Of a stretch of DNA of 56,334 nt, positions 30,227 through 42,503 are shown in pieces. Every line of letters starts with the position of its first letter. Position 1 is the stretch's first letter. The translations under genes and the position numbers were made by a program. This DNA comes from Prochlorococcus sp. AG-402-L09. Its GTDB lineage: Bacteria; Cyanobacteriota; Cyanobacteriia; PCC-6307; Cyanobiaceae. Below the pieces are notes generated by a model. The model was not told the DNA's origin. It did no database searches and was given only the letters and a program-made list of their open reading frames with translations. The stretch spans positions 1 to 56,334 of the forward strand of contig QCIK01000010.1 in assembly GCA_003216715.1 (NCBI GenBank), read 5' to 3'.

Positions 30227-32197
30227 ATGATTACTAAACAATCTTCAAATGAAAGTTTTGACGTAATTGTTGTAGGAGGTGGTCATGCAGGCTGCGAAGC
30301 TGCGCTAACTTCGGCAAGATTAGGATTAAATACAGCTTTATTTACACTTAATTTAGATCGAATCGCATGGCAACCATGTAATCCCGCAGTAGGGGGACCA
30401 GCTAAAAGTCAATTAGTTCATGAAGTTGATGCGCTTGGAGGGGTTATAGGAAAGTTAGCCGATTTAACAGCTCTTCAAAAAAGGGTCCTTAACGCAAGCA
30501 GAGGTCCTGCAGTTCGAGCATTGAGAGCACAAACAGATAAGCGGTTATATGCACAAGAAATGCTAAAAATCCTTCAAAACACGCCAAATTTAAAGATTAG
30601 AGAGGCAATGGTGACAGGACTAGAAATTGAAAATTCTGCCGAAAAGATTGAAAAAAACCAACCCGAAATTAAAGGGAGAATTGGATATGTAAAAGGAATT
30701 AAAACGTATTTTGGAAGTGTTTTTCGAGCAAAAGCAGTTGTCCTGACAACAGGAACTTTTTTAGGAGGCCGAATTTGGATTGGCAATCAATCTATGAGTG
30801 CCGGACGTGCAGGAGAGCAAGCTTCTCAGGGCTTGACTGAAGAATTGCAAAAATTAGGCTTTACTACTGATCGTTTAAAGACAGGAACCCCTGCTCGAGT
30901 CGATAGAAGAAGTATTGATCTTGACTGTCTAGATGAGCAATTGAGCGATGCCGCAGATAAATTCTTTTCTTTTGATCCGCTTTCTTGGGAAAGTGGAATC
31001 CAAATGAGTTGTCATATAACTCGAACAACAAAAAAAACTCATCAACTTATCAAAAATAATCTTCATTTAACTCCTATTTATGGAGGTTTTATTGATAGTA
31101 AAGGTCCAAGATATTGCCCATCTATTGAAGATAAAATTGTTCGTTTTGCCGACAAAGATTCACACCAAATTTTCTTGGAGCCTGAGGGTAGAGATACACC
31201 AGAAATGTATGTGCAAGGTTTTTCAACTGGACTACCTGAAAACTTGCAATTAGAGCTTTTAAGAACTCTTCCTGGATTAAAAGAATGTGTGATGCTCAGA
31301 CCTGCTTATGCAGTTGAATATGACTACATACCAGCAACACAATTAGAAGCAACCCTAGAAACAAAAAAAATAAGCGGCCTATATAGTGCTGGACAACTCA
31401 ATGGAACAACAGGATATGAAGAAGCTGCTGCACAAGGTTTAGTCGCAGGTTTAAATGCCGCAAGATTAGTGAATAACCAAGAGGGAATTATTTTCGAAAG
31501 AGAAAGTAGTTATATAGGAACTATGATCGATGATTTAGTTACAAAAGACTTAAAAGAACCATATCGTGTACTCACTAGTAGAAGTGAGTATCGTTTAATT
31601 CTTAGAGGTGATAACGCAGATAGAAGATTGACTCCACTAGGGTATAAATTAGGTTTAATTGATGAAAGAAGGTGGAAAATTTTTAATACTAAGCAACAGT
31701 TAATCAATCAAGAGAAATCAAGATTAGAGAAAGATCGAATTAAAGAAAGTGATAATTGTGCAAAAGAAATATATTCCTCAACTGGAACACCAATAAAAGG
31801 TTCTATAACGCTGGCAAACTTTCTGAGAAGAACAAATATCCATTACAAAGACTTAATTAAGTATAATTTAGCAACTAAGTGTATGCCTTTAGATGTTGAA
31901 GAAGGGGTTGAAATAGATATTAAATATAGCGGTTATTTAGAAAGACAAAAAGCTCAAATAAATCAATTAAAACAACAAAGTAAAAAGTTATTACCAAAGA
32001 ATTTAAATTACAATAATATAGAAACTCTGTCTAAAGAAGCCAGAGAAAAATTAACAATTTCTCAACCCAAAAGCCTTGGTCATGCTGCTCAACTGCCTGG
32101 CGTAAGCAAAGCTGATCTCACTGCGCTTCTCGTATGGTTAAAAATAGAGCAAATGAAAAAAACTGAAAGCAAAGATTCACTTCAAATAACCAGTTAA
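30227..32197 (+). CDS. mnmG: tRNA uridine-5-carboxymethylaminomethyl modification enzyme
   Basis: MnmG (GidA), with MnmE, installs the cmnm5 group on wobble U34 of certain tRNAs using FAD and folate. The FAD dinucleotide motif GGGHAGCEA is at about 17-25. Other family marks are [29 protein letters not shown]-like KTGTPARV and the C-terminal RSEYRL and LPGVSKADL regions. The ATG at 30227 is preferred over the preceding TTG. Length is 656 residues. It begins 34 bases after dnaB. Confidence 0.97.
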   Translation: MITKQSSNESFDVIVVGGGHAGCEAALTSARLGLNTALFTLNLDRIAWQPCNPAVGGPAKSQLVHEVDALGGVIGKLADLTALQKRVLNASRGPAVRALRAQTDKRLYAQEMLKILQNTPNLKIREAMVTGLEIENSAEKIEKNQPEIKGRIGYVKGIKTYFGSVFRAKAVVLTTGTFLGGRIWIGNQSMSAGRAGEQASQGLTEELQKLGFTTDRLKTGTPARVDRRSIDLDCLDEQLSDAADKFFSFDPLSWESGIQMSCHITRTTKKTHQLIKNNLHLTPIYGGFIDSKGPRYCPSIEDKIVRFADKDSHQIFLEPEGRDTPEMYVQGFSTGLPENLQLELLRTLPGLKECVMLRPAYAVEYDYIPATQLEATLETKKISGLYSAGQLNGTTGYEEAAAQGLVAGLNAARLVNNQEGIIFERESSYIGTMIDDLVTKDLKEPYRVLTSRSEYRLILRGDNADRRLTPLGYKLGLIDERRWKIFNTKQQLINQEKSRLEKDRIKESDNCAKEIYSSTGTPIKGSITLANFLRRTNIHYKDLIKYNLATKCMPLDVEEGVEIDIKYSGYLERQKAQINQLKQQSKKLLPKNLNYNNIETLSKEAREKLTISQPKSLGHAAQLPGVSKADLTALLVWLKIEQMKKTESKDSLQITS

Positions 32198-32202
32198 TAA
32201 CA

Positions 32203-32790
32203 GTGAATTCAAGTAAATCTCAATTACCTTCTCCTGAAGTGATTTGGAAAGCATCGAAAGAAAGTGTTCTCTCAGGTAGAGGGAATCAAAAGCTTTCTGG
32301 AGCTTGGCAATTAATGCTATTGGGTGATGGCAGCCCAACAAGACATCTCAAGCTATTAACAGGTCATGAAGTTGCCATAAAAGTTATTTCAATGGCAACG
32401 GAAAATAGCAATGAAACTGGAGTGCCAGAAGAAGTCAACGAACTAGAACCACCTTTGATAAGAAGACAAGTTTGGCTGACATGCGGAGACTTAACCCTTG
32501 CATGGGCTGAAAGTTGGTGGAATTATCAAGAAGCAGAAAAACATCTTCGCAACAAAGATCAACCTATCTGGAAAAGCCTCACCCAAGGACGGTCTGAGCT
32601 TTTCAGAGAGGTAGATGGATTGGGTTTAGTAAATGCTAATTGGCTGAAATTAGAATTCAATGAAGAAGGTCCTTTTTGGAGCAGGCATTATCGTTTTTTT
32701 CGTCAACAAAAAGAATTAACTGTAATTAGAGAAGTTTTTAGCCCAAAATTAGAAAAATGGCTAGGACCAATACCAAGGAAGGCTTTTTGA
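32203..32790 (+). CDS. Chorismate lyase-like protein (plastoquinone head-group pathway)
   Basis: This 195-residue protein resembles the cyanobacterial chorismate pyruvate-lyase family (DUF98/UbiC-like), which makes 4-hydroxybenzoate, the precursor of plastoquinone in cyanobacteria. Recognisable parts are GDGSPTRHLKLLTG near residues 36-50, RRQVWLTCGD with LAWAESWW near 85-105, PIWKSLTQGRSELFR near 118-132 and WSRHYRFF near 158. It starts with GTG, five bases after mnmG, so translation is probably coupled. The family assignment is good; enzymatic activity is inferred. Confidence 0.78.
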   Translation: MNSSKSQLPSPEVIWKASKESVLSGRGNQKLSGAWQLMLLGDGSPTRHLKLLTGHEVAIKVISMATENSNETGVPEEVNELEPPLIRRQVWLTCGDLTLAWAESWWNYQEAEKHLRNKDQPIWKSLTQGRSELFREVDGLGLVNANWLKLEFNEEGPFWSRHYRFFRQQKELTVIREVFSPKLEKWLGPIPRKAF

Positions 32791-32795
32791 AAAAA

Positions 32796-33332
32796 CTAGT
32801 ACTTTCTTCGGCTAGATCTTGGTATATTTTTTCTTCTTTGAGGGGTTCTTTCATCTAGGAAAGAATCGTTTATTTCTGGTGCATTTTGCTTAATTGGATT
32901 ATCTTTTCTTTCCCACTTATCTAATTTAAAAGATTGATCATCTGGCCATTCATCCAGTTCGTCTGAATTATTTACCCTTGTCTGAATCTGAGGTGGTAAG
33001 GCTTTAGGAACTCTCAAGGAAATAGCGCCTAAGGGTCTTTTTATATAGTTTCTACTCTCTTGAAGCGGTTCATTATCATCGAGGTCTTCACTATCCAACC
33101 AATCATCATCATCCTCAAAAAACCAATCAATTTTCTCTTCCATCCAACGACCAACTTTTTCGAGATTTGCTGAAGTCTCTTTATCTTGCCACCCTCCCCT
33201 TCTTTGACCAGGACGATTACCTGCTACTCCATCTACAACCTGTTTCCCAGTTTGTATCCATTTATCCATTCTGCGATCAAGAGATGCTCGAGATCGCTGA
33301 CGAAATTTATTACGATTGTTATTTGAGCTCAT
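32796..33332 (-). CDS. hypothetical protein, charged and probably disordered
   Basis: The 178-residue protein has a basic N-terminus (NRNKFRQRSRASLDRRMDKW), an acidic aromatic centre (WFFEDDDDWLDSEDLDD), and a basic Arg/Lys C-terminus (RTPQRRKNIPRSSRRKY). It has no membrane segment and no known domain. Such a charge layout fits a nucleic-acid- or protein-binding disordered protein. It is convergent with the chorismate lyase gene, five bases apart, and follows the SprT-like gene on its own strand. It is likely lineage-specific. Confidence 0.6.
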   Translation of the reverse strand: MSSNNNRNKFRQRSRASLDRRMDKWIQTGKQVVDGVAGNRPGQRRGGWQDKETSANLEKVGRWMEEKIDWFFEDDDDWLDSEDLDDNEPLQESRNYIKRPLGAISLRVPKALPPQIQTRVNNSDELDEWPDDQSFKLDKWERKDNPIKQNAPEINDSFLDERTPQRRKNIPRSSRRKY

Positions 33333-33424
33333 CTTTTAAATTTAACTCTTTCAAACCAACAAGTGAATCACCGTAAAGATGAAATTATTCAAAAATACAA
33401 ATAAAAGCCAATGAAAGAAGAAAA

Positions 33425-33976
33425 TTATTGATTAATTCTAGAAAAAGGTTGAAATTCAAGTACGCATTTTGGATTCCATCGACCTCCAAAATAATTATTA
33501 CAACAGGTGCGACAGGCAGCGCCTTTCACAATACGTCGATAACTAAAACTTCTTTGACATGAAGGGCAAGTTGCCACCCATTTGGGGATTCTTTTTAATA
33601 TTGGGAAAGAATGACGAACTGTTACTTGGAAATCAGTTTGAGCGGAATTGATCTCTGCCATACATTTGTGAAAATTAGGCCCATGTGCCTCTTCCACTTT
33701 CAGGACAAGATCAATCCAGGCATGAATCATTTCGTGGCACAATGTACTCTTCAATGCCTTTTGGGGAAGATTCTCTAATACTGGTCTGGACAGAATTATT
33801 TCACTAGCTTTATCTCCCAAGAAATTCGTTTTACTTCTATAGATCCCAGCCGTAGTGCGCATGCGGCCATCACTCCAACGAACAGAGACTCTGGGAACTC
33901 CATTCTCCAACAAAGAGTTCTGAAAATATTGCCTGTTTAATTCAAGAAATAATGGTAAAACAGGTATTAAAGACAT
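33425..33976 (-). CDS. SprT-like zinc metallopeptidase-family protein
   Basis: The SprT signature HEMIH is at residues 81-85, with a further histidine H98 in EAHGPNFH as third ligand candidate. A C-terminal zinc ribbon uses C137, C140, C155 and C158. The length, 183 residues, is typical of bacterial SprT, a relative of the eukaryotic DNA-protein-crosslink protease Spartan. In bacteria the role is unsettled; proteolysis of DNA-bound proteins is a reasonable inference. It starts with ATG and is divergent from the NTF2-like gene. Confidence 0.85.
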   Translation of the reverse strand: MSLIPVLPLFLELNRQYFQNSLLENGVPRVSVRWSDGRMRTTAGIYRSKTNFLGDKASEIILSRPVLENLPQKALKSTLCHEMIHAWIDLVLKVEEAHGPNFHKCMAEINSAQTDFQVTVRHSFPILKRIPKWVATCPSCQRSFSYRRIVKGAACRTCCNNYFGGRWNPKCVLEFQPFSRINQ

Positions 33977-34094
33977 TGATGCCGAGAACTCATTAGCATG
34001 TTTATTCCGATAACATTCTGTCTAACTATCAATAACAAACAAGCTAATCTCATGGCTAATAAGTCAGAATCTTTAACTAAACGGAATTCAAAAA

Positions 34095-34517
34095 ATGGAT
34101 AGTGCTCTTATCAAAGCAATTGGATTAAAAGCTCTCTTGGTTGGAGTTGGCGCACTTCTCCTTTTTTGGACTTTTAACGCAATTAAACTCGTAATAAGTG
34201 CTAGAGGCATTAATCCACTTGTCAAAAAGTTTTTTGATCAAATTGCGGCTGGACGTATTGATGGAGCTTATAGACTTACAACAAAAGCTTATAAAACACA
34301 TGTCACTAGACAAGACTTCATCAAATTTTTGGGTAGCTTACAATTAAATCGATATAGAAACTTGAAGTCAGGGCGTCCAAGAATAGAAGACAATCAAATA
34401 ATGCTCACACTAAGCTTAAAATCAGAAGATAAGAAAAATGAAATGCCCCTGGACTTTACCTTTATTAAAATCAACGAAAATTGGCAAATAGATCGTATTG
34501 CGAAAGCAAATACGTAA
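34095..34517 (+). CDS. hypothetical membrane-anchored protein, NTF2-like C-terminal part
   Basis: The 140-residue protein has one transmembrane helix near residues 10-32. A soluble domain follows (FFDQIAAGRIDGAYRLTTKAY ... FTFIKINENWQIDRI) whose pattern resembles small NTF2-like/DUF4864-type domains often fixed to membranes. No catalytic residues can be named. It lies 18 bases upstream of ligA on the same strand, so the genes are probably cotranscribed. Confidence 0.65.
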   Translation: MDSALIKAIGLKALLVGVGALLLFWTFNAIKLVISARGINPLVKKFFDQIAAGRIDGAYRLTTKAYKTHVTRQDFIKFLGSLQLNRYRNLKSGRPRIEDNQIMLTLSLKSEDKKNEMPLDFTFIKINENWQIDRIAKANT

Positions 34518-34535
34518 TGAAGCTAAATGTGATAA

Positions 34536-36608
<2,073 letters not shown>

Positions 36609-36627
36609 AAATAATTAGAATTTAAAA

Positions 36628-36786
36628 ATGGATAAGAATCAAATCTTTTCTTTAATTAAAACAGAATGTGGACGCGCAAAATATGAGATGCTGGCTTCTA
36701 AAAAAGGTATATTTAATCGAATAAGACTTTATTGGTTTATCGTATTTGCAGCGATTGAAGATTGGAATTTAAAAGCTGATGATTAA
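36628..36786 (+). CDS. small hypothetical protein
   Basis: This 52-residue open frame begins at ATG 36628, 19 bases after ligA, and ends in TAA 36784-36786. It reads as a charged N-terminus (KTECGRAKYEMLASKKG), a hydrophobic stretch (RLYWFIVFAAI), and an acidic end (DWNLKADD). Its stop codon overlaps the stop of the TVP38 gene on the other strand by three bases, within TTAA. The pattern looks like a small peripheral or membrane-associated protein, but no family is recognised and the ribosome binding site is weak. Confidence 0.5.
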   Translation: MDKNQIFSLIKTECGRAKYEMLASKKGIFNRIRLYWFIVFAAIEDWNLKADD

Positions 36787-37406
36787 TCTAGTGATTGAGA
36801 ATCCTGATTTAGTTTGCTTGTTGAACGTAAAACTAAAATAACAACTAAAATAGTAGATAAAATACTAATTAAGCTCCAAATAAATGAACTAGTATCAGAT
36901 CTTCCTGAGAGTACTTGACCAAAATTTGAAACTTTGAGTGCTAAGGAACCTAAGCTGCAATATAAAATTGTTCCAGGTAATATACCAATCATTCCAAGAG
37001 TAAAATCGCGAACTTTTACCTCACTTAAGCCATATGTAAAATTAAGTAAGCCAAATGGAAAAAGAGGAGAAAGTCTTGTGAGAAGAATGACTTTTAGGCC
37101 CTCGCGTGTAACAGCTTTCTCCATTATTTGAACTTTTGGAAAATTGGAGACCTTTTTTTGAGCCCATTCTCTTAAAAAGTTTCTCCCTAAATAAAAAGTT
37201 AGGTGAGCTCCAATAAAGGCACCTACAAACACAACCGCGCTTCCAAGCCAGGTGCCATAAATAAAGCCAGACAACATTGAAAGCCATGAACCCGGCAACA
37301 AGCAAGACACCCAAAAAACATACAACAAAGCAAAAACCAAAATTCCAAAAGGGCTACTTAAAAAAGGAATGAAATTATTAACCAGAGTTTCTAAGTTGTT
37401 AGACAT
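36783..37406 (-). CDS. TVP38/TMEM64 (DedA-superfamily) membrane protein
   Basis: The 207-residue integral membrane protein has hydrophobic segments at about 12-35, 40-68, 125-160 and 175-197. The family signature is seen in LPGSWLSMLSGFIYGTWLGS near 37-56 and in RLSPLFPFGLLNFTYGLSEVKV near 111-132. TVP38/DedA proteins are membrane-embedded reentrant-loop proteins, some of which move lipids; the substrate here is unknown. It starts three bases after the valS stop codon and is probably cotranscribed with it. Confidence 0.85.
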   Translation of the reverse strand: MSNNLETLVNNFIPFLSSPFGILVFALLYVFWVSCLLPGSWLSMLSGFIYGTWLGSAVVFVGAFIGAHLTFYLGRNFLREWAQKKVSNFPKVQIMEKAVTREGLKVILLTRLSPLFPFGLLNFTYGLSEVKVRDFTLGMIGILPGTILYCSLGSLALKVSNFGQVLSGRSDTSSFIWSLISILSTILVVILVLRSTSKLNQDSQSLD

Positions 37407-37409
37407 AGT

Positions 37410-40220
37410 TTAGAGAGTTCCATCCAATCCCATTAGACGCTCTTTGACTAGGCGGACTTGCGCTTCTGACTCCGTTAAGTTTGCTCTGCATTCCTCAACA
37501 ACCTCTTGGGGAGCTTTATCAACAAAATTCTTATTTGCGAGACGTCCTGAGAGACTGTCTATTTCCTTTTGTGCTTTATTTAAATCTTTTTCAAGCCTTG
37601 ATCGTAAAGAAGCTATATCTATCAATCCTTCAATAGGAAGAACCACCTCTAGCTCTCCACTTACACCGGCTAAAGCTTTCATAGAAGGTAATGATTTTGC
37701 TTGCTCTGGAGATAATATTTGGACTTCCTCAGCCTTAGTCAAAACAGCAATATCATTGATTGATGTTTTTAGAGTGTTTTGCAAGACTTTCTTGCCAGAG
37801 ACCAACATGACAGGAACTTTTTGGGAGGGTTTCAACCCAGCAACTGCTCGTAGATTGCGAATCAATCGTATAGATGCCAATAAATCAGAAAAAGAGCTCT
37901 CTAAATCAATATTCAAGTCTTGTTCATTTAACTTTGGCCAAGGCTGCAAAGCTAGAAAGTTATCCTCATCTAAACCAGTTAATCCATGCCAAAGCTCCTC
38001 TGTTAAATGAGGCATTAGAGGATGAAGCATAATCAATAGATCACTTAAAACTTTGTATAGGACACTTTTCGCAATTTTTTGATCTAATAATTGATTAGGA
38101 GAAATATTTTCTGAAGTATTCAATCTCCGTTTGATTAGTTCTAAATACCAATCACAAAAATCATTCCAAGCAAATTCATATAATCCCTTAGCTGCCTCTC
38201 CTAAAGCATAATTTTCATATCGATTTGCAGTCTCACGATTGACTCGAGCAAGTCTTGATAAAATCCACTTATCTGATAATTGCAACTGAGAAGAATCATA
38301 TTTCTCCAAATTTGTAAAATCTTGATCCTCAAGATTGATTAGAGCAAATCTAGTTGCATTCCAAAGTTTGTTAGCAAAATTTCTAGAGGCCTCAACCGTT
38401 GCTGAAGTTTGATTTTTTCGATCAAAGTCAAGACGTATATCTTGTCCCGCGCCTGCAACTTCACGAACAAGCGCAAACCTCAAAGCATCTGTTCCATATC
38501 TTTCTATTAGTAATAAAGGATCAATACCATTTCCTGCACTTTTACTCATCTTTCGATTCTGCTCATCTCTAACAAGTCCATGAATATAGACGTCAGCAAA
38601 TGGCATCCTCTCCGTAAAGACTCCGGCCATCATTGTCATTCTTGCTACCCAAAAGAAAATAATGTCAAAGCCAGTAACTAGTGTATTTGTGGGATACCAA
38701 CGTTGAAAATCAGGATGCGTTTCATCAGGCCAACCTAAAGTAGAAAAAGGCCATAAACCACTAGAAAACCACGTATCTAGAACATCTTCATCTTGCTCAA
38801 TTCTGACTGAGTCTCCATATTTTTCTCGTGCTAATTTCTTCGCTTCATCTTCTGTTCGAGCAACAATGTATGGTGTTTCATTAACAACTTTATTATCTGT
38901 TTGACTAATCACAAACCAAGCCGGAATGCGATGTCCCCACCACAATTGTCTACTAATACACCAATCTCTTATATCAGTTAACCAATCTCGATAAACTTTA
39001 GACCATCTATTAGGAATAAATTTTGGTTGGCCTTTTTCAAAAAATTCAGAACAACTTGTAGCGAGAGGATCCATTTTGACAAACCATTGAGTGGAAAGCA
39101 GTGGCTCTACTGGTACTTTCCCTCTATCAGAGAAAGGAACACTATGTTTATAAGCTTCAATCTTTGTTAAAAGACCAATTTCCTTTAAAGAATCAACAAC
39201 AGCTTCACGAGCTTGAAAACGATCCAAGCCTTCAAATTGACCTGCATTGTGATTCATTGTTCCTTTTTTAGTCATGACTGTTATTTGAGGTAAGTCATGT
39301 CTCTGACCTATCTCAAAATCATTAGGATCATGAGCTGGAGTAACTTTGACACATCCAGTTCCAAAATCTTTATCTACATGAGGATCTCCAATAATGGGAA
39401 TAGTTCTGCCAACTAGAGGCAACGTAAGTTTCTCCCCAATGAGATCTTTATACCTTTCATCTGATGGGTTTACAGCAACCGCAACATCACCAAGCATTGT
39501 CTCAGGACGTGTAGTCGCTACTTCTAAGTAACTAATTTGTTTAGCACTTGATACAGATGAGGTGACTAACGGATATCGAAAATGCCATAGATGTCCATCT
39601 ACTTCTTTCATTTCAACTTCTAAATCACTCACAGCCGAACCAGAGGCAGGGCACCAATTCACTAAATATTCTCCTCTATAGATCAATCCCTTCTCATGTA
39701 AACGAACAAATGCTTCTGAAACAGCTTTGCTCAGGCCCTCATCCAATGTAAATCTCTCTCTACTCCAGTCTACGGAGTATCCCAAACGCTTTAATTGATC
39801 AACAATTCTTCCACCACTTTTTTCTTTCCACTCCCAAGCTTTTTCCAAAAAGGAAGCTCTACCAAGATCACGACGATTTTTACCTTCTTCCTTAAGTTGT
39901 CTCTCGAGAATAGTTTGAACCGCAATTGAAGCATGATCTGTTCCTGGAAGACAAAGAACATTATTTCCTTTTAATCTCTTATATCTAACAACTGTATCGA
40001 TTAAAGCAGTATTAAAAGCATGCCCCATATGCAGACTACCAGTGACATTTGGAGGAGGAATAACTACGGAGAATGGTTCTCCAGGAGCTGATGGATCAGG
40101 TTTAAAAGCTCCTTTTTCTTCCCAAGCTTTCTGCCAGCGATTTTCAGTACCAACTGGATCATATGTTTTAGGAAGCCCTGAGGCTTCAGATAATTTTGTA
40201 GTTTTTGCCCGCTCTATCAC
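37410..40220 (-). CDS. valS: Valyl-tRNA synthetase
   Basis: ValS charges tRNA-Val. This class I enzyme shows the HIGH variant HMGH in [16 protein letters not shown] near residue 60, and KMSKS in [14 protein letters not shown] near 562. Between them lies the editing domain with [10 protein letters not shown]. The C-terminal coiled coil begins near 870 ([16 protein letters not shown]). At 936 residues it is full length. It starts with GTG at 40218-40220. A tRNA-Val(UAC) gene lies about 1.2 kb away in the same orientation. Confidence 0.97.
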   Translation of the reverse strand: MIERAKTTKLSEASGLPKTYDPVGTENRWQKAWEEKGAFKPDPSAPGEPFSVVIPPPNVTGSLHMGHAFNTALIDTVVRYKRLKGNNVLCLPGTDHASIAVQTILERQLKEEGKNRRDLGRASFLEKAWEWKEKSGGRIVDQLKRLGYSVDWSRERFTLDEGLSKAVSEAFVRLHEKGLIYRGEYLVNWCPASGSAVSDLEVEMKEVDGHLWHFRYPLVTSSVSSAKQISYLEVATTRPETMLGDVAVAVNPSDERYKDLIGEKLTLPLVGRTIPIIGDPHVDKDFGTGCVKVTPAHDPNDFEIGQRHDLPQITVMTKKGTMNHNAGQFEGLDRFQAREAVVDSLKEIGLLTKIEAYKHSVPFSDRGKVPVEPLLSTQWFVKMDPLATSCSEFFEKGQPKFIPNRWSKVYRDWLTDIRDWCISRQLWWGHRIPAWFVISQTDNKVVNETPYIVARTEDEAKKLAREKYGDSVRIEQDEDVLDTWFSSGLWPFSTLGWPDETHPDFQRWYPTNTLVTGFDIIFFWVARMTMMAGVFTERMPFADVYIHGLVRDEQNRKMSKSAGNGIDPLLLIERYGTDALRFALVREVAGAGQDIRLDFDRKNQTSATVEASRNFANKLWNATRFALINLEDQDFTNLEKYDSSQLQLSDKWILSRLARVNRETANRYENYALGEAAKGLYEFAWNDFCDWYLELIKRRLNTSENISPNQLLDQKIAKSVLYKVLSDLLIMLHPLMPHLTEELWHGLTGLDEDNFLALQPWPKLNEQDLNIDLESSFSDLLASIRLIRNLRAVAGLKPSQKVPVMLVSGKKVLQNTLKTSINDIAVLTKAEEVQILSPEQAKSLPSMKALAGVSGELEVVLPIEGLIDIASLRSRLEKDLNKAQKEIDSLSGRLANKNFVDKAPQEVVEECRANLTESEAQVRLVKERLMGLDGTL

Positions 40221-40294
40221 AGAAAAAAAAATTTGTTTAATTTAATTTACTCATTCCCGATAAAAGTTTTACATCATTCTTGCTTTTCCTAAAT

Positions 40295-40759
40295 TCAACT
40301 GTCACTTTTCACGTTCCAAGGAATCGAAACTATTGAGTCATGCCTTTCCCATTCAGCCGAAAATAAAGAAACCTTTTCACTTAGACCAATCCTTTGTAAG
40401 GCTTGAACTACATCGTTATCATTAATCTCCTTATCTACAGCTATAGGGATTATCAAAACTTGCGCTTCTGCAGGATCAGCCATCACATGTAATGAGAAAT
40501 CTTCTAAAGCTCTTTCAAAAAATATTTTTCTCATTCTGGTTGATAAAGGAGAACCCATAGCTTTCGCAAACAATTCCAGACTTTCTTTATCTCCAGACAG
40601 CCCACAATTTAAACTTAACCAGATTAAAAATTTAACCCAGCTATCTACGCTCCACAGTGGCTGAAAGCTATCTCGCTTACTGTAAATTAATTCCAACAAT
40701 GCGAACTCAAATGCTTTTGCTTGAATAGAAGTGAGAGATATTTGTTCCATAGAAGACAT
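40295..40759 (-). CDS. hypothetical protein
   Basis: The preferred start is ATG 40759, with GGAG shortly before it; a TTG three codons further upstream is unlikely. The 154-residue product is soluble and mostly helical in its first 90 residues (ISLTSIQAKAFEFALLELIYSKRDS, then SWVKFLIWLSLNCG), with a C-terminal segment containing strands (AQVLIIPIAV). No motif is recognised. It is divergent from the small acidic protein gene, only 54 bases apart, so a shared promoter region is likely. Confidence 0.65.
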   Translation of the reverse strand: MSSMEQISLTSIQAKAFEFALLELIYSKRDSFQPLWSVDSWVKFLIWLSLNCGLSGDKESLELFAKAMGSPLSTRMRKIFFERALEDFSLHVMADPAEAQVLIIPIAVDKEINDNDVVQALQRIGLSEKVSLFSAEWERHDSIVSIPWNVKSDS

Positions 40760-40813
40760 TTTCTCCAACTACAGTCAAACTAGTATTTATTGGTCATTAT
40801 CTGTTTATTTGTC

Positions 40814-41065
40814 ATGGATCTGAACGACCCTGAACTTGAGTTCTCCGATCTTGTTTACGCATATCAAAGCTGGGTAATCGCTGTAATCAACGATGAAAAA
40901 TTAAATAGTCAGGAAATGTTGCTTACAGAGGAGATATCAGATGATGCTTTAAATGCTATGAGATTCTTACCGGGTGACGTAACTAGCGCAATTGAGACAA
41001 GTTTAGCTCGCGTCTATGAAGTTGATTCTGATGAGCTCTCATCAATCTTGTTCCCAGAAGAATAA
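40814..41065 (+). CDS. small acidic hypothetical protein
   Basis: From ATG 40814 the product is 83 residues, strongly acidic (LNDPELEFSDLVYAYQSWV ... YEVDSDELSSILFPEE), with no cysteine, no membrane segment and no recognised domain. The open frame extends eight codons upstream to a TTG, giving a hydrophobic extension that I consider untranslated. It is probably conserved in marine picocyanobacteria. It is convergent with the HesB/IscA gene. Confidence 0.6.
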   Translation: MDLNDPELEFSDLVYAYQSWVIAVINDEKLNSQEMLLTEEISDDALNAMRFLPGDVTSAIETSLARVYEVDSDELSSILFPEE

Positions 41066-41095
41066 AATCAATTCTCAAGTTGTCTTAATAAAAAA

Positions 41096-41446
41096 TTATT
41101 GAACTTTTGAAAGTTTTCTAAAGCCTGATCCACATGGAGAAGCTTCTGCCCCTTTTGGCGTACTAATCAAAAATCCACCTCCACTCAAATCACCAAAATA
41201 ATTCAGCTTAAGACCTTGAAAAAACAGAATTTGATCTTGGCGTGCATACAAAGTAATTCCATCAGCTCTAGCCAATGGAACACCATTATTTTTTCCTGGA
41301 CTAATTCTGATAAATTTCCATCCCTCCCCACACTTATCATCCAATAAATCAATATGCATAACTCCTGGGGTTCCAGTAAAAGCAGCTTGTCTGTTTAACT
41401 CTGCTACTGCTGTTGCTGAAATTTTTAAACCAGGACCATTTTGCAT
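41096..41446 (-). CDS. HesB/IscA-family iron-sulfur protein, atypical cysteine set
   Basis: The 116-residue A-type carrier-like protein follows the HesB/IscA layout: LKISATAVAELNRQ at 7-20, then C39 (DDKCGEGW) and a C-terminal SPCGSGF with C105. In standard A-type proteins three cysteines bind the cluster, the last two as CxC; here the second of the pair is serine (S107). The protein may therefore bind a cluster with other ligands, act as a dimer with two cysteines per chain, or have another role. The ATG lies 19 bases after the tRNA-Val gene on the same strand, suggesting a shared transcript. Confidence 0.8.
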   Translation of the reverse strand: MQNGPGLKISATAVAELNRQAAFTGTPGVMHIDLLDDKCGEGWKFIRISPGKNNGVPLARADGITLYARQDQILFFQGLKLNYFGDLSGGGFLISTPKGAEASPCGSGFRKLSKVQ

Positions 41447-41465
41447 AAATGAAGATAAATTTAGA

Positions 41466-41537
<72 letters not shown>

Positions 41538-41620
41538 ATACAACTTTTTAGTCCTTAGACTAATTCATGTACTTTATACCTCAAGCTGCTCTGTTGTTGA
41601 GAATTAATCATAATTAAATC

Positions 41621-41642
41621 AACGATTCAAAAAAAAATCGTT
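41621..41642. other. weak inverted repeat between tRNA-Val and mazG
   Basis: AACGATT (41621-41627) and AATCGTT (41636-41642) are perfect inverted arms around an A-rich eight-base loop. With only two G-C pairs the stem is weak. It lies 39 bases before the mazG start and might be an operator or a chance repeat. Confidence 0.25.
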
Positions 41643-41680
41643 TTCTGAGCTTAGTAACAGCTCTCTCAAGACAGCAAGAA

Positions 41681-42493
41681 ATGGAAAACACAAACAAAAT
41701 AAACTCGGAACAAAAAATCAATAGACTCCTTAAAGTAGTTTCAGACTTGCGAGATCCAATCAATGGTTGTCCTTGGGATCTCAAGCAAACTCATCTTTCG
41801 TTGATCCCATATGTTCTAGAGGAAGCCTATGAAGTTGCTCACGCAATACGAGAAGACAACCCTGACGAATTAAAAGAAGAGCTTGGAGATCTCTTATTAC
41901 AAATAATTTTGCATGCTCAAATAGCAAAAGAAAATAACTTATTTGATATGACAGATATCATTGAAATAATCACTGAAAAGCTAATTCGAAGACATCCACA
42001 TGTATTTCAAAAACAAGAAAAAGTGAGTATGAGAGAAGTTGAAGACACTTGGGAAAAAATCAAGAATCAAGAAAAACCATTAACTCACTCAAAAACACCC
42101 ATTAGTGACCGATTAAAGCTAAAAATACGACCTCAATCTTCAACGAAAGCAGCACTAATTATCTCTAAAAAGGCTTCAAAAAACGGATTCGAATGGGAAA
42201 GAAGTGATCAAATTTGGGATAAATTATATGAAGAGTTAGAAGAATTAAAAGACGCATTAAAAACAGACAAAACTTCTGAGGCTGAAGCTGAAATAGGAGA
42301 CGTATTGTTTACATTGATAAATATTGCAAGGTGGCATAAAATATCTATAGAAGAAGGATTAGCAAAAACAAATAAAAGATTCTTAGAAAGATTAACTTAT
42401 ATAGAAGAAAATATAGAGGGCGAATTACATTCACAATCAAAAAAAGAATTAGAGAAATACTGGAAATTAGCCAAGATTAATCTCAAGCATTAA
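41681..42493 (+). CDS. mazG: Nucleoside triphosphate pyrophosphohydrolase MazG
   Basis: MazG hydrolyses (d)NTPs to monophosphates plus pyrophosphate, removes non-canonical nucleotides, and in E. coli affects the ppGpp level. Two MazG domains are present. The first contains [10 protein letters not shown] near 27 and the metal-binding helix pairs [11 protein letters not shown] and [13 protein letters not shown] at about 47-75. The second contains [13 protein letters not shown] and [17 protein letters not shown] at about 185-225. Length is 270 residues. Marine cyanophages carry their own mazG, but this two-domain form is the host-type gene. Confidence 0.94.
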   Translation: MENTNKINSEQKINRLLKVVSDLRDPINGCPWDLKQTHLSLIPYVLEEAYEVAHAIREDNPDELKEELGDLLLQIILHAQIAKENNLFDMTDIIEIITEKLIRRHPHVFQKQEKVSMREVEDTWEKIKNQEKPLTHSKTPISDRLKLKIRPQSSTKAALIISKKASKNGFEWERSDQIWDKLYEELEELKDALKTDKTSEAEAEIGDVLFTLINIARWHKISIEEGLAKTNKRFLERLTYIEENIEGELHSQSKKELEKYWKLAKINLKH

Positions 42494-42503
42494 TATTATT
42501 ATT

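Noticed and set aside
37444-38010. 188-codon open frame antisense to valS
   Set aside because: It lies wholly inside the C-terminal part of valS, is Ser/Phe-rich with no domain, and mirrors the codon bias of the real gene.
41548-41563. TTAGTC-CTTA-GACTAA hairpin upstream of tRNA-Val
   Set aside because: The stem is short and has no T-run on the side that would matter; it may be part of the tRNA leader, but there is no firm support.
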